Source: a bacterium 210917-DFI.7.65 (GTDB lineage: Bacteria > Bacillota > Clostridia > Oscillospirales > Oscillospiraceae). From it: DNA of 64,000 nt. A model generated the notes under the pieces. That model was not told where the DNA came from and made no database searches. It worked only from the letters and a program-made list of their open reading frames with translations. The position numbers and the translations under genes were made by a program. Below are positions 1-9,100 of this stretch, piece by piece (position 1 is the first letter of the stretch; every line of letters begins with the position of its first letter). Location of the stretch: assembly GCA_020555865.1 (NCBI GenBank), contig JAJCJJ010000005.1, forward strand, positions 124,001 to 188,000, written 5' to 3'.

Positions 1-974
1 TCGCCGCAGCATTTCTGTTTACAGCAGAGGGCGTGACAGATCAGTTTCTGCTGAATCTGCTGTTCTATATCATCATCACGCCGGTTATTTCCACCACGCT
101 GACCAAAATTATGTTCCAAAGCGAAAACACCATGATCATGGAAGACGCCCTCGCGCGCATCGACAGCGTGCTCAGCCTCGCCCCCCTGCCCCAGGCAGCC
201 CATCCCAAAATGCCCGCAGACGGCAGCGTGGAAGTGGATGACGTATCGTTCTCTTATGACGGAAAAACTGACGTGCTGCATCACATCTCTCTGCGCATCG
301 AACCGGGGCAGACGGCGGCTCTGGTGGGGCCCTCCGGCGGCGGGAAAAGCACTCTGGCCAACCTGATCGCCCGGTTCTTCGATCCCAGGAGCGGCGCGAT
401 CCGCATCGGCGGCGTAGATCTGCGGGACATCGGCAAGGAAACGCTGATGGACACAGTATCCTATGTGTTCCAAGACAGCCGCCTGATCAAAGGATCCATT
501 CTTGACAACGTGCGCCTGGCCCGTCCGGAATCCAGCGAAGCTCAAGTCTTGGAAGCGCTGCAAAAGGCCCAGTGCATGGATATCATTGAAAAATTTCCCA
601 ACGGCATCCACACCGTACTGGGTACCAAGGGCGTATACCTCTCCGGCGGCGAACAGCAGCGCGTGGCCATCGCCCGCGCCATGCTGAAGGATTCCCCCGT
701 AGTCATTCTGGACGAAGCGACTGCTTTCGCCGATCCAGACAACGAAGCCAAAGTGCAGGCGGCGTTCCATGCGCTGGCCAAAAACAAAACCGTGCTCATG
801 ATCGCCCACCGCCTTTCCACTGTGATGAACGCCGACTGCATCTTTGTGGTGCAAAACGGCGCAATCGTCGAGTGCGGGACGAGCCGCGCGCTTCTGGAGC
901 AGGAGGGAGTATTCGCCAAAATGTGGAGAGATTATCAAGCCTCCGTGCAGTGGAAAGTGGAGGTGTCGAGATGA
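1..974 (+). CDS. ABC exporter half-transporter, permease-ATPase (5' end outside window)
   Basis: The reading frame is open to the left edge (codons from position 3), so the N-terminus and most of the membrane domain lie outside the window. The visible part starts in the last membrane helix, followed by a complete ATPase domain. This has a Walker A of the form GPSGGGKST, signature LSGGEQQR, Walker B VVILDEATAFADPDNE and H-loop IAHRLS. The EATAFADP variant is, as I recall, common in the iron/siderophore-linked heterodimeric exporters (YbtP/IrtA type), so iron-related transport is possible but not shown. Its stop overlaps the start of the next half-transporter (ATGA), so the two are translationally coupled and probably form a heterodimer in the membrane. 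Confidence 0.9.
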   Translation, partial: AAAFLFTAEGVTDQFLLNLLFYIIITPVISTTLTKIMFQSENTMIMEDALARIDSVLSLAPLPQAAHPKMPADGSVEVDDVSFSYDGKTDVLHHISLRIEPGQTAALVGPSGGGKSTLANLIARFFDPRSGAIRIGGVDLRDIGKETLMDTVSYVFQDSRLIKGSILDNVRLARPESSEAQVLEALQKAQCMDIIEKFPNGIHTVLGTKGVYLSGGEQQRVAIARAMLKDSPVVILDEATAFADPDNEAKVQAAFHALAKNKTVLMIAHRLSTVMNADCIFVVQNGAIVECGTSRALLEQEGVFAKMWRDYQASVQWKVEVSR

Positions 975-2710
975 TCGAAACGCTGCAGAAGCACTATGCC
1001 CTCTCCCGGCAGGGCGCAAAAGACCTGGTCAAAGGCTGCGTCGCCTGCGCGGTACAGAACCTGTCTTTCATGTTCCCGGCGTGCCTGCTCTATTTACTCG
1101 TGCGCGATCTGCTGAACGGAAGTCTTGCGGGCCGCGCCGGATGGTATGCAGCGGGCTGCATCGCCTGCATCCTGTTTATCCTGGCCGCTACTTGGTTCCA
1201 GTACAACAGCACTTATCTTGCCACTTACCTGGAAAGCGGCGTGCGCCGGGTAACGCTGGCCGAACGGCTGCGTAAAATTCCCCTGTCCTTTTTCGGGAAA
1301 AAAGATTTGGCGGATCTGACCAGCACCTTGATGGCTGATTGCGCTTTTCTCGAAACGGCTTTTTCTCATTTTATCCCGGAACTGGCCGGCTCCATTCTTT
1401 CCTGTTTGTTGGTAGCCGCAGGCATCTTTTTCTTCGACTGGCGGATGGCGCTGGCATCTTTATGGGTGCTGCCGGTGTCTTTCCTGATCGTGTGGCTGTC
1501 GGCCAAAGTACAGGAATCCCTGAGCCGAAAATCCATGGCGGCAAAAATGGCCTGTGCCGACGGCATCCAGGAATGCATCGAAACTGTCCGCGACCTGAAA
1601 TCCTGCAATGCAGAAGAGGCCTATCTGAACGGTCTATACACCAAAATCGATACTGTAGAACACCGGGCCATTGTCAGTGAGCTGGGTACTGCCGTATTCG
1701 TGGTCTCCGCCTCCCTCGTTTTGAAACTGGGCATCGCCACCACTGCCCTGGTTGGTTCTGTTCTGCTCTCCGGCGGCTCGCTGGATGTACTGACCTTTTT
1801 CGCCTTTCTGCTGGTGGCCTCCCGCCTGTATGAACCGTTGCAGGGCGCATTGCAGAATCTGGCGGCCATCATCTCCGCCCGCACCAATATTGCCCGAATG
1901 AACGAAATTCTCTGCCATCCCACCCAGGAAGGCTGCGATACGCTTACCAATCTGGGCTGCGATATTACCTTCGAACATGTCGGTTTTTCCTACAGCGGCG
2001 GGGAAACCGTACTCCGGGACGTATCCTTCACCGCCAAACAGGGCCAGGTGACAGCTTTGGTTGGCCCCTCCGGCGGCGGCAAGACCACCGTCTCCCGCCT
2101 GGCAGCCCGCTTCTGGGATATCGACCGGGGGAAGATCACCGTGGGCGGCATGGATATTTCCAAAATCGACCCGGAGCGGCTGATGAGCCTTTACTCCATC
2201 GTGTTCCAGGACGTAACACTGTTCAACACCACTATTCTGGAAAACATCCGCCTGGGCCGCAAAGACGCCGACGACGACGAAGTACTTGCGGCGGCACGCC
2301 TGGCTAATGTGGACGAATTTGCCGAAAAGCTGCCGGACCAATGGAACAGCGACATTGGCGAAAATGGCTGCCGCCTCTCCGGCGGCGAGCGCCAGCGCAT
2401 TTCTATCGCCCGGGCTTTCCTGAAAGACGCTCCCATTATTCTGCTCGACGAGGCCACTGCTTCTCTGGATGTGGAAAATGAAACGCTGATCCAGCAGGCC
2501 CTGTCCCGGCTGATCCAAAACAAAACCGTGCTCATCATTGCCCATCGCATGCGCACAGTGGCTGATGCAGACAAAATTGTTGTTCTGGCAGACGGTTACG
2601 TAGCAGAGGAAGGCTCCCCCCAGGCACTGCTCCAACTGGGCGGGCGCTATGCCAACATGGTGAAGCTGCAGAGTGCGAACCAGAGCTGGACGCTCGCCGC
2701 CGATACCTGA
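971..2710 (+). CDS. ABC exporter half-transporter, permease-ATPase (second subunit)
   Basis: 579 residues. An N-terminal six-helix exporter membrane domain covers roughly residues 20-310 and an ATPase domain the rest. The ATPase has Walker A GPSGGGKTT, signature LSGGERQR, Walker B IILLDEATASLD and H-loop IAHRM. The start chosen is the ATG that overlaps the stop of the preceding half (ATGA); a longer frame upstream would run over the first gene's ATPase. Both halves keep a canonical signature motif and Walker B glutamate, so neither site is obviously degenerate. It probably pairs with the upstream subunit. The YbtPQ/IrtAB-like pairing suggests a siderophore or peptide substrate, but this is inference. 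Confidence 0.92.
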   Translation: MIETLQKHYALSRQGAKDLVKGCVACAVQNLSFMFPACLLYLLVRDLLNGSLAGRAGWYAAGCIACILFILAATWFQYNSTYLATYLESGVRRVTLAERLRKIPLSFFGKKDLADLTSTLMADCAFLETAFSHFIPELAGSILSCLLVAAGIFFFDWRMALASLWVLPVSFLIVWLSAKVQESLSRKSMAAKMACADGIQECIETVRDLKSCNAEEAYLNGLYTKIDTVEHRAIVSELGTAVFVVSASLVLKLGIATTALVGSVLLSGGSLDVLTFFAFLLVASRLYEPLQGALQNLAAIISARTNIARMNEILCHPTQEGCDTLTNLGCDITFEHVGFSYSGGETVLRDVSFTAKQGQVTALVGPSGGGKTTVSRLAARFWDIDRGKITVGGMDISKIDPERLMSLYSIVFQDVTLFNTTILENIRLGRKDADDDEVLAAARLANVDEFAEKLPDQWNSDIGENGCRLSGGERQRISIARAFLKDAPIILLDEATASLDVENETLIQQALSRLIQNKTVLIIAHRMRTVADADKIVVLADGYVAEEGSPQALLQLGGRYANMVKLQSANQSWTLAADT

Positions 2711-2734
2711 ACCAGCGATGCAGGATCAAAAAAA

Positions 2735-2772
2735 ACAGGTGCGGCCGCCGTTTCCGGCGGCCGCACCTGTTT
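2735..2772. terminator. Bidirectional intrinsic terminator
   Basis: A perfect 16-bp stem (2735-2750 with 2755-2770) around a TTTC loop has A-rich sequence on the left and TTTT on the right. It lies between two convergent genes, so it can end transcription of both. Confidence 0.9.
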
Positions 2773-2779
2773 TCGCATT

Positions 2780-3871
2780 TCATATCTGCGGACCGTAATA
2801 AGCCACCAGAAGATCCACTACCTCACCGTAACTCTGGATACCGCTTTCCTCACCGTAGCTTTTCAAAACGCCGTCGTAAACGCTTTGGGAAAGTTCGGCC
2901 GTTTCGCTTTCAAAGCGTGCCCAATAGGCATTGTTATCCGCCAGATCTGCGCGCACCTGCGCGTTCAATTCGGCGTGGACCGTCTCCCAGCGCGCCGGGT
3001 CCGAACGATACAAAGCGTTGCTTAAATGAACAAAGCCCATCAGATACCCGGAATACTCATACACAGCGTTGCCGCTTGTGGCACAGGTCAGCACTGCCAG
3101 GAAATTGCACTCGTCCTCCGAAGCAATGCCGCGCTGGTGGGCCATTTCGTGGGCGATGGTGGCTGGGAGCAGACAGGCCGGGCTGTCGTCGTTCAAATTT
3201 GCTTCCCCGGTAAAAGGGAAAAAAAAGCCTGTAAAATTTGTCCGGCTCATCAACCGGGAAAAAGAGACGCGCTTGGGGCGGTGATCCCGCAGCGCCAAAA
3301 AGGGATATTCCTGCTCCACACCGCGGTAGATCTGCACCGCATCGTCGTAAATTGCGTTACGGTCAGCGTCGAACACCCCCGCCTCGTCCCGCTTCACCGA
3401 GGCGGACGTTTCGTTGAGCTTCTGCGCAAAATAGACCGTGGTCGCCTGCAGCTCTTCGATGGACACTTCTTTTACCCGCAGGCCGGAGCGCTCCTGAAAT
3501 CCATCGGTGTAATAATTGACGCCCCAGAGCAGGCAAAACAGACTGTAAACCGTTGCGCCTACGCACACCAGTCCTAAAAAGCGCGTGTAAAGAAGGCTTC
3601 CGCGCCGAGGGCAACGGATCAGATCTCCCACCAAAGCCCCCAGATAGAGCAGCAGGATCCCTGCCGCGGCAAAAAGTGACACTTCCGCCACAGAAAAAGG
3701 CACCGCCGCGCACAGCGCGCCCAGAGTCTCTTTGACCGGCCCAGTCACATGCTCCGCCAGCGCATTCATCAGCATCCGGTTTCCCTTGCTCAGGTGAAAG
3801 GCCGCCGCGGTCAGCAGCGCACAGAGCAGCCAGATGTGCAGAACGGCGTGACGCTGAAAAAAAGCTCTCAT
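2780..3871 (-). CDS. DUF3810 family membrane protein with HExxH motif
   Basis: 363 residues. About three hydrophobic segments in the first 130 residues are followed by a soluble domain containing HEMAHQRG, a zinc-metalloprotease-type HExxH motif, and downstream acidic residues (SEDECNF) that could supply a further ligand. This matches the DUF3810 family, whose substrate is unknown to me. I chose the internal ATG at 3871 because GGGAGG sits six bases upstream. A longer frame to 3928 has no good ribosome binding site. It is separated from the retron upstream by a terminator, so it is probably its own transcript. Confidence 0.8.
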   Translation of the reverse strand: MRAFFQRHAVLHIWLLCALLTAAAFHLSKGNRMLMNALAEHVTGPVKETLGALCAAVPFSVAEVSLFAAAGILLLYLGALVGDLIRCPRRGSLLYTRFLGLVCVGATVYSLFCLLWGVNYYTDGFQERSGLRVKEVSIEELQATTVYFAQKLNETSASVKRDEAGVFDADRNAIYDDAVQIYRGVEQEYPFLALRDHRPKRVSFSRLMSRTNFTGFFFPFTGEANLNDDSPACLLPATIAHEMAHQRGIASEDECNFLAVLTCATSGNAVYEYSGYLMGFVHLSNALYRSDPARWETVHAELNAQVRADLADNNAYWARFESETAELSQSVYDGVLKSYGEESGIQSYGEVVDLLVAYYGPQI

Positions 3872-3955
3872 GTCTCGCCTCCCATTTCGCCGGCGCAGTG
3901 CCGGTGCATTTGTATTCAGTGTATCCATTTCGGTCCCACCTTACACGCCGCAGAA

Positions 3956-3988
3956 CAAAAGCGGCGTTCCTAAAGTCCGCCGCTTTTG
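3956..3988 (-). terminator. Terminator of the retron unit
   Basis: An 11-bp inverted repeat (3956-3966 with 3978-3988) has A/T-rich outer arms that give a run of T on the minus strand. It lies just past the stop of the reverse transcriptase, insulating it from the DUF3810 gene. Confidence 0.75.
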
Positions 3989-4020
3989 CAATATTACGTG
4001 TTCCGCCACAGGATACGCAC

Positions 4021-5739
4021 TCAAACCCCCTCCGGCTCCTGTTCCGCCGCCTGCGTTTCCGCAACGGCATCGCGAATCCGATCCAACAGGGGAATAAAAC
4101 GCACAAAATCGATGGTCTGGTAATGGCTCAGCACATATTTGGAGAAGGCGTCTTTTCCATAAGACACCTGGGGGTCATAATCATCCCGCAGCGAGAGGCC
4201 CCGTCCGTCGATGACCACCGCGCGCGTTCTCTCAGCAAACAGATCTTCGATTTCGGAAACCGATTTGCCCTCAGCCAGCGGGTGTGTAACGAGATAGAGA
4301 TTCCCTCCCGCCACCAACTGCTCTTTCAAAGATTTTTTCAGGCGCTCTTTCCCCTCCTCCCCCATCCCAATAGAATGAAGTAGCTTGCTGATCGGCCGCG
4401 TTTTGTCGTTGATCTCATTGTCATACACCAGTATGACAGGCCATTGCGGCTTTTTACCGGAAAGCGCCAGGAAATAGGGATAATAGGCCGTCTTCCAGTG
4501 CGCCCCTTTGCCGGTATACAGTTCATAAAGATTCTTCATTGCATCTGCGCCGTCCAGGCTGAGATCAAAAAAGTACCGCAGCCGCTTGGACCGGTGCAGA
4601 AAGCGCACCTGAAAAGCAAACGTTCCGTCCGGCTGCCGGACGACCAGTTCCGGATATCTCCGGTGCAGGTTCATCAGAGCGGCTTTCAGATACAGAATAT
4701 CCGTTTTTCCCTCTGTCACAATCAGGGGGTGGGTATTGGCATAAAAATACCGGTAGAATAAAAATTTCTGATATTGTCTCTCCCGCCCGTTGAGCGTCTT
4801 AAAATCTCTTGGTTTAGAAAGGCTGTGTTTGTTTTCGTACCGATCCAGCTGATTGATAAAGGCAAACCGTCCCTCCAGCTGCGCCATCGTACCCGCAGCG
4901 CCCTGTATCCGGTATTCTCCTGTTTTGTACAGGGTATGAGCCATCGCTCTGGTTTCTCTGCAGTAGCAGCGGTCGACGCTTAATTTCCGGTTAACCACCA
5001 GGCCAGTTACAGTCTGCCGCGCATCCCGGTACTCCAGCCGGGTCTTTTTTTCGTTGACCGCAAACCCCGCGCGGCGGATCTCTTTCTGCAGCTGCTGATA
5101 AAAAGCGTCATATCGGCTGCAGAACGTTTTGTCATTGGTGGAAAAGGTCAGGTCGTCGGCATAACGGGTATAATCCAGTTTATAGTGCTTTGCGATTTTC
5201 AGAATCCGGAAGTCCAGGATTTCACAGATCAGATTGGAAAGAACCGGCGACGTAGGCGCCCCCTGGGGGAGTTTCCCCTGATAGCAGCACAGCTGCGCCA
5301 GAATGGTTGCCACTTCTGCAGGCATTTGAAAGTATTCGTTTTTCTGAAAATACCCCCGGATACGGCCGAAATGAATACTGCCGAAAAAATCCTCCAGGTC
5401 GGTATTGAATACATACCGTTTGTTTCGATGGATATAGGCATTGGTGATGATGCCCCTGCGCGGCTGAAAGGCATGCGCGATATTGACAGACAGCCCCCGC
5501 TCCTCCCGGCACCGCAGGCAGTGCTCCTGCAGCCTTCGGGCCAAAGATCGCTGCAGGCTTTTCAAGTCGCCTGTAGGCGCGCAGATCACCCTTGTGCCGC
5601 CAGCCCGTTTGGGAACTTCAAACATATGATAACAGTTTTCGATCCTTTGCACATACAAAAGATGAGTCAGCTTCTTCCGGGGAATCCCTAAAAAGTCGGC
5701 CAACTCATTTCGCGTTTCAATATGTTGAAAAAAGGACAT
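4021..5739 (-). CDS. Retron reverse transcriptase fused to a C-terminal TOPRIM domain
   Basis: 572 residues. The first ~320 residues are a retron-type reverse transcriptase. They carry the retron signature NAYIH near residue 100 (family motif NAxxH), LPQGAPTSP near 158, catalytic YADDL near 194 and VTG near 244. From ~335 on there is a TOPRIM-like domain: VTEGKTD near residue 341 (catalytic Glu), LVYDNEIND near 440 (acidic metal site) and a later SEIEDLF. A single-protein RT-TOPRIM of this length is the layout of retron Ec67 (Eco2), where the TOPRIM part is the toxic nuclease effector of an anti-phage system. The ribosome binding site AAAGGGGG precedes the ATG. The msr-msd RNA lies immediately upstream. 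Anti-phage function here is inferred from the family. Confidence 0.93.
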   Translation of the reverse strand: MSFFQHIETRNELADFLGIPRKKLTHLLYVQRIENCYHMFEVPKRAGGTRVICAPTGDLKSLQRSLARRLQEHCLRCREERGLSVNIAHAFQPRRGIITNAYIHRNKRYVFNTDLEDFFGSIHFGRIRGYFQKNEYFQMPAEVATILAQLCCYQGKLPQGAPTSPVLSNLICEILDFRILKIAKHYKLDYTRYADDLTFSTNDKTFCSRYDAFYQQLQKEIRRAGFAVNEKKTRLEYRDARQTVTGLVVNRKLSVDRCYCRETRAMAHTLYKTGEYRIQGAAGTMAQLEGRFAFINQLDRYENKHSLSKPRDFKTLNGRERQYQKFLFYRYFYANTHPLIVTEGKTDILYLKAALMNLHRRYPELVVRQPDGTFAFQVRFLHRSKRLRYFFDLSLDGADAMKNLYELYTGKGAHWKTAYYPYFLALSGKKPQWPVILVYDNEINDKTRPISKLLHSIGMGEEGKERLKKSLKEQLVAGGNLYLVTHPLAEGKSVSEIEDLFAERTRAVVIDGRGLSLRDDYDPQVSYGKDAFSKYVLSHYQTIDFVRFIPLLDRIRDAVAETQAAEQEPEGV

Positions 5740-5764
5740 CCTGCGTCCCCCTTTCTTCGGGTAA

Positions 5765-5909
5765 AAGCGTGTGGCAACTCATTACGCGAGCACACCAGCC
5801 CTCATTGTTTTCTGCTGTTTTATGCAGGAAAATGATACAAGGAAGCAAATCTCCCCGGCATTTTCGTCAACGCTTGCGAAACACAGGCACATGATCTTGC
5901 CACACGCTT
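5765..5909 (-). ncRNA. Retron msr-msd RNA
   Basis: The minus strand directly upstream of the reverse transcriptase carries a perfect 13-bp inverted repeat: a1 AAGCGTGTGGCAA (5897-5909) and a2 TTGCCACACGCTT (5765-5777), about 145 nt apart from end to end. Downstream of a1 come two short msr hairpins (TTTCG/CGAAA, then GGGAG/CTTCC with one wobble). A longer imperfect msd hairpin follows (CATTTTCCTGC pairing with GCAGAAAACAATG), then a GGTGTGCT segment shortly before a2. The first G after a1 (complement of 5896) is the natural candidate for the branching guanosine. The ends are set by the repeats and have not been mapped. Confidence 0.85.
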
Positions 5910-5915
5910 GTTTTT

Positions 5916-5943
5916 ATCATATCACATTTTTCGACTTTTTCAA
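5916..5943 (-). promoter_or_regulatory. Promoter of the retron RNA
   Basis: On the minus strand TTGAAA (5938-5943) is separated by 16 bp from TATGAT (5916-5921). Transcription would begin about seven bases later, right at repeat a1, which is where a retron RNA should start. Confidence 0.7.
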
Positions 5944-6067
5944 GCCGAAATGCCTGCTGTGCAATGTATTCGGCCGATCCCACGGCAAAAGGGCAGAAAG
6001 CGCCCGTTTCAGCGGCAGGCGGCTCCCGTCCGGCACTCTCCTTTTCACCACCGAAAACATACTATGG

Positions 6068-6101
6068 ATTGGCGGTATACACCTATTTTTATACCGCCAA
6101 T
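6068..6101 (+). promoter_or_regulatory. Inverted repeat in the leader of the DUF11 gene
   Basis: A perfect 11-bp inverted repeat, ATTGGCGGTAT (6068-6078) and ATACCGCCAAT (6091-6101), ends three bases before the AGGAAGGAG ribosome binding site of the next gene. It could be an operator or an mRNA hairpin limiting translation. There is no T-run. Confidence 0.5.
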
Positions 6102-6122
6102 TCCAGGAAGGAGATATCTGTT

Positions 6123-9100
6123 ATGCCAGCCATCATTAACGGGATCGTCTATGACGACCGAAATCAAAACGGGCAGTATGACGTGGGAGAACCCGGCATC
6201 CCCGGCGTATTTGTTCTGTTATATACGCCTTCCGGCAGCTGCTCTGCCACCCAATCCGACTCCAATGGCAGCTATGGCTTTTCCGTCACCGCGCCAGGCG
6301 CCTATACAGTCTGCGAAACCGCGCTCCCGCCCAACGCCTGCCCGCCTACCGTGGTTGCTCAACCGGCAGGCTATGCTCACTCCAACAGCCCCCGCACATG
6401 GACCACCACGGTCACTGCCGCCCAAATCGAACGCAACGAGGTCCTTGCCGGGCAAAATTTCGGGCATGACGCAGTGGATGCTCCCCTGCCCTGCACCGCT
6501 CAAATGATCCAGTTTGTCAGCCGCCCCACCAGTTGGTATGATATCGATCTGGTCAGCGGCCAATCCACACTGCACGGCCTTCTGTCCCCGGCTCACGATG
6601 TAAACGCCATCGGATACAGCCTGCTGGATGATTCCCTCTATGGTTACGACCAGACTACCAACACTCTGGTCCGTATTGACGGAAACTCTGTGATCACCCA
6701 GCTGACCCGGCCCGCCGGATTACCCGCGGCCGGATACAATACCGGTACTTTTGACGCCGCCGGCTTTTTCTATCTCTATATCAACAACACCGCACGCTTC
6801 TACACCGTGGATCTGCGCCCTTCGTCCCCCACCTTTTTGAAGCTGGTGGATCCGCGGGCAGGTTATGCCGAACAGACCGCCAACTACGGCACGCCCCTGT
6901 CCGCTGCGGTCAATATCAGCGACTGGGCCTACGACCCATCCGACGGCAATTTGTACGGCGTGCAGCGCGACGGCGTTCTGACCCGCGTCGCCCCCACCAC
7001 CGGACAGGTCACGTCCCTTTCCACCACCGCTCCCAACCCCAATGCCTCCTTCGGCGCAGTGGTCATCGACAGCACAGGCACGCTCTACGCCATTGCCAAC
7101 AATGACGGAACGGTCTACCGCTATACCCACAGCGGCAATACCGCCGCGGGCGTTCCCTTTTCCACTACGTTTTTTGCCTCCTTCAACGACGGGGCGATTT
7201 GTCCCCGTTCTGTGGTGCTGCCTACCGCCGACTTACTGGTATCCAAAACCGCAGAGCCAGTACCGGCCACTGCAGGACAGCCCCTGACCTATCTCATCCA
7301 AAATGTCAACAACGGTCCGGATACCGCCCGGGACGCCGTGCTCATCGATGCAGTGCCGGCGCAGCTTCTCGTTCCGGAATACTCCCTCAACAGCGGCGCC
7401 ACCTGGCAGCCTTGGACCGGTTCGCAGCCGCTGGGCGACATCCCGGCCGGGGCCAGTGTCACTGTGCTGCTCCGGGGCATGGTGAACCCCTCCGCCACCG
7501 GCTCCATTTCCAATACCGCCTCAGTATCCTCCTCTACCTATGATCCGGACCTGTCCAACAATACGGACACCGTCGACGTCCCCATTGGGGAGGAAGCCGA
7601 CCTGTCGCTGGTTAAAACCGGCGCGCCCAAACCCGCCCGCCCCGGCGATCTGGTGACGTATACCCTGGCGGCGGCCAATGCCGGCCCTTCCAGCGCTGTA
7701 AACGTGGTGCTGGAAGATCCGCAGCCTCCGCTTTTAAACAATCTGGAATGGTCACTGGACAATGGGGGCAGCTGGCAGCCCTGGACGCCTTCCCTCCCCC
7801 TCGGCACCCTGCTCCCCGGCGAAGCCAGAGTAATCCTTCTCCGCGGTACGGTTCCCGCCTCGGCCGCAGCGGTGATCCAAAACACCGCCGCCGTCACCAG
7901 CGACACACCGGATCCGGCCCCCGGAAACAACACTTCCAGCGAGGCTATTCCCATTGAACAGTCCGCCGATCTGTCTGTTACCAAAACTGGTTCTCCCAGC
8001 CCGGTATCGGCAGGAGGCGTGCTCACCTACACGGTGGAGCTGTCCAATCTTGGCCCGTCCGATGCGCAGAACACCGTCCTGTCCGACCCGCTTCCTGATA
8101 TGCTCTCCGGCGGGAGCTATTCCTTGGACGGGGTCACGTTCCAGCCCTGGACGGGAATCCTGGCACTGGGCACGTTCCCCGCCGGTTCCGTCCGGACGGT
8201 ATTCCTGCGGGGCACAGTGGATCCGGCGGCCACAGGTACGCTGCGCAACACAACCACCATTTCCAGTGATACACCCGATCCGAACCCGGACAACAACTCT
8301 TTCACCGAACGCACCCCGGTCAATACCGCCGCTGACTTGGCCCTGACCAAAACCGGCACGCCAAGCCCGGTCCTCCACGGTCAGCTGCTGACGTATACCG
8401 TAACCATTCGGAACCTGGGACCAGATCCAGCGGTGGATGCCAGGCTGGACGACACACTGCCGAGTGCGCTGCTGGGGACAGAATATTCCCTGGACGGAGG
8501 TGGGAGCTGGGCCCCCTGGCCCGGCAGCCTATCTCTGGGCACTCTGGCCACAGGGCAGAACCTTTCGATCCTCCTGCGGGGAACCGTTCATTCAGACGCC
8601 GAAGGCATTCTGGAAAACACAGCTTCCGTATCCTCGCTTACACCGGACCCGGATCCGGACAACAACAGCGATACCGCCCGGATCCCGGTGGATACCGCCG
8701 CTGACCTTTCCCTGACCAAAACCTCCCTGCCGTCCCTTGTAACAGCTGGCGAACTGCTGACCTATACCATCACCGTTTCCAACGCCGGTCCGTCCGCCGC
8801 CCAGGATGTCCTGGTGCGCGACGACCTGCCCGCGGCACTGCTGGGAACAGAGTTCTCCGTGAATGGCGGTCCTTTTGCTCCTTGGGTTTCCCCCTATCCG
8901 GCCCGGACGTTGCCGAGCGGGGCCTCCATCGTTCTCACCATTCGCGGCACGGTGTCCCCTTCCACGCCGGCAGGCACACTGACCAACACTGCCTCTGTCT
9001 CTTCCAACACCCCGGATCCGAACCCGGACAACAACACTGACCGCGCCGTGGTGGATGTGGCGCCCTCAGCCGACCTGTCCGTTGTGAAGCAGGGAGCCTC

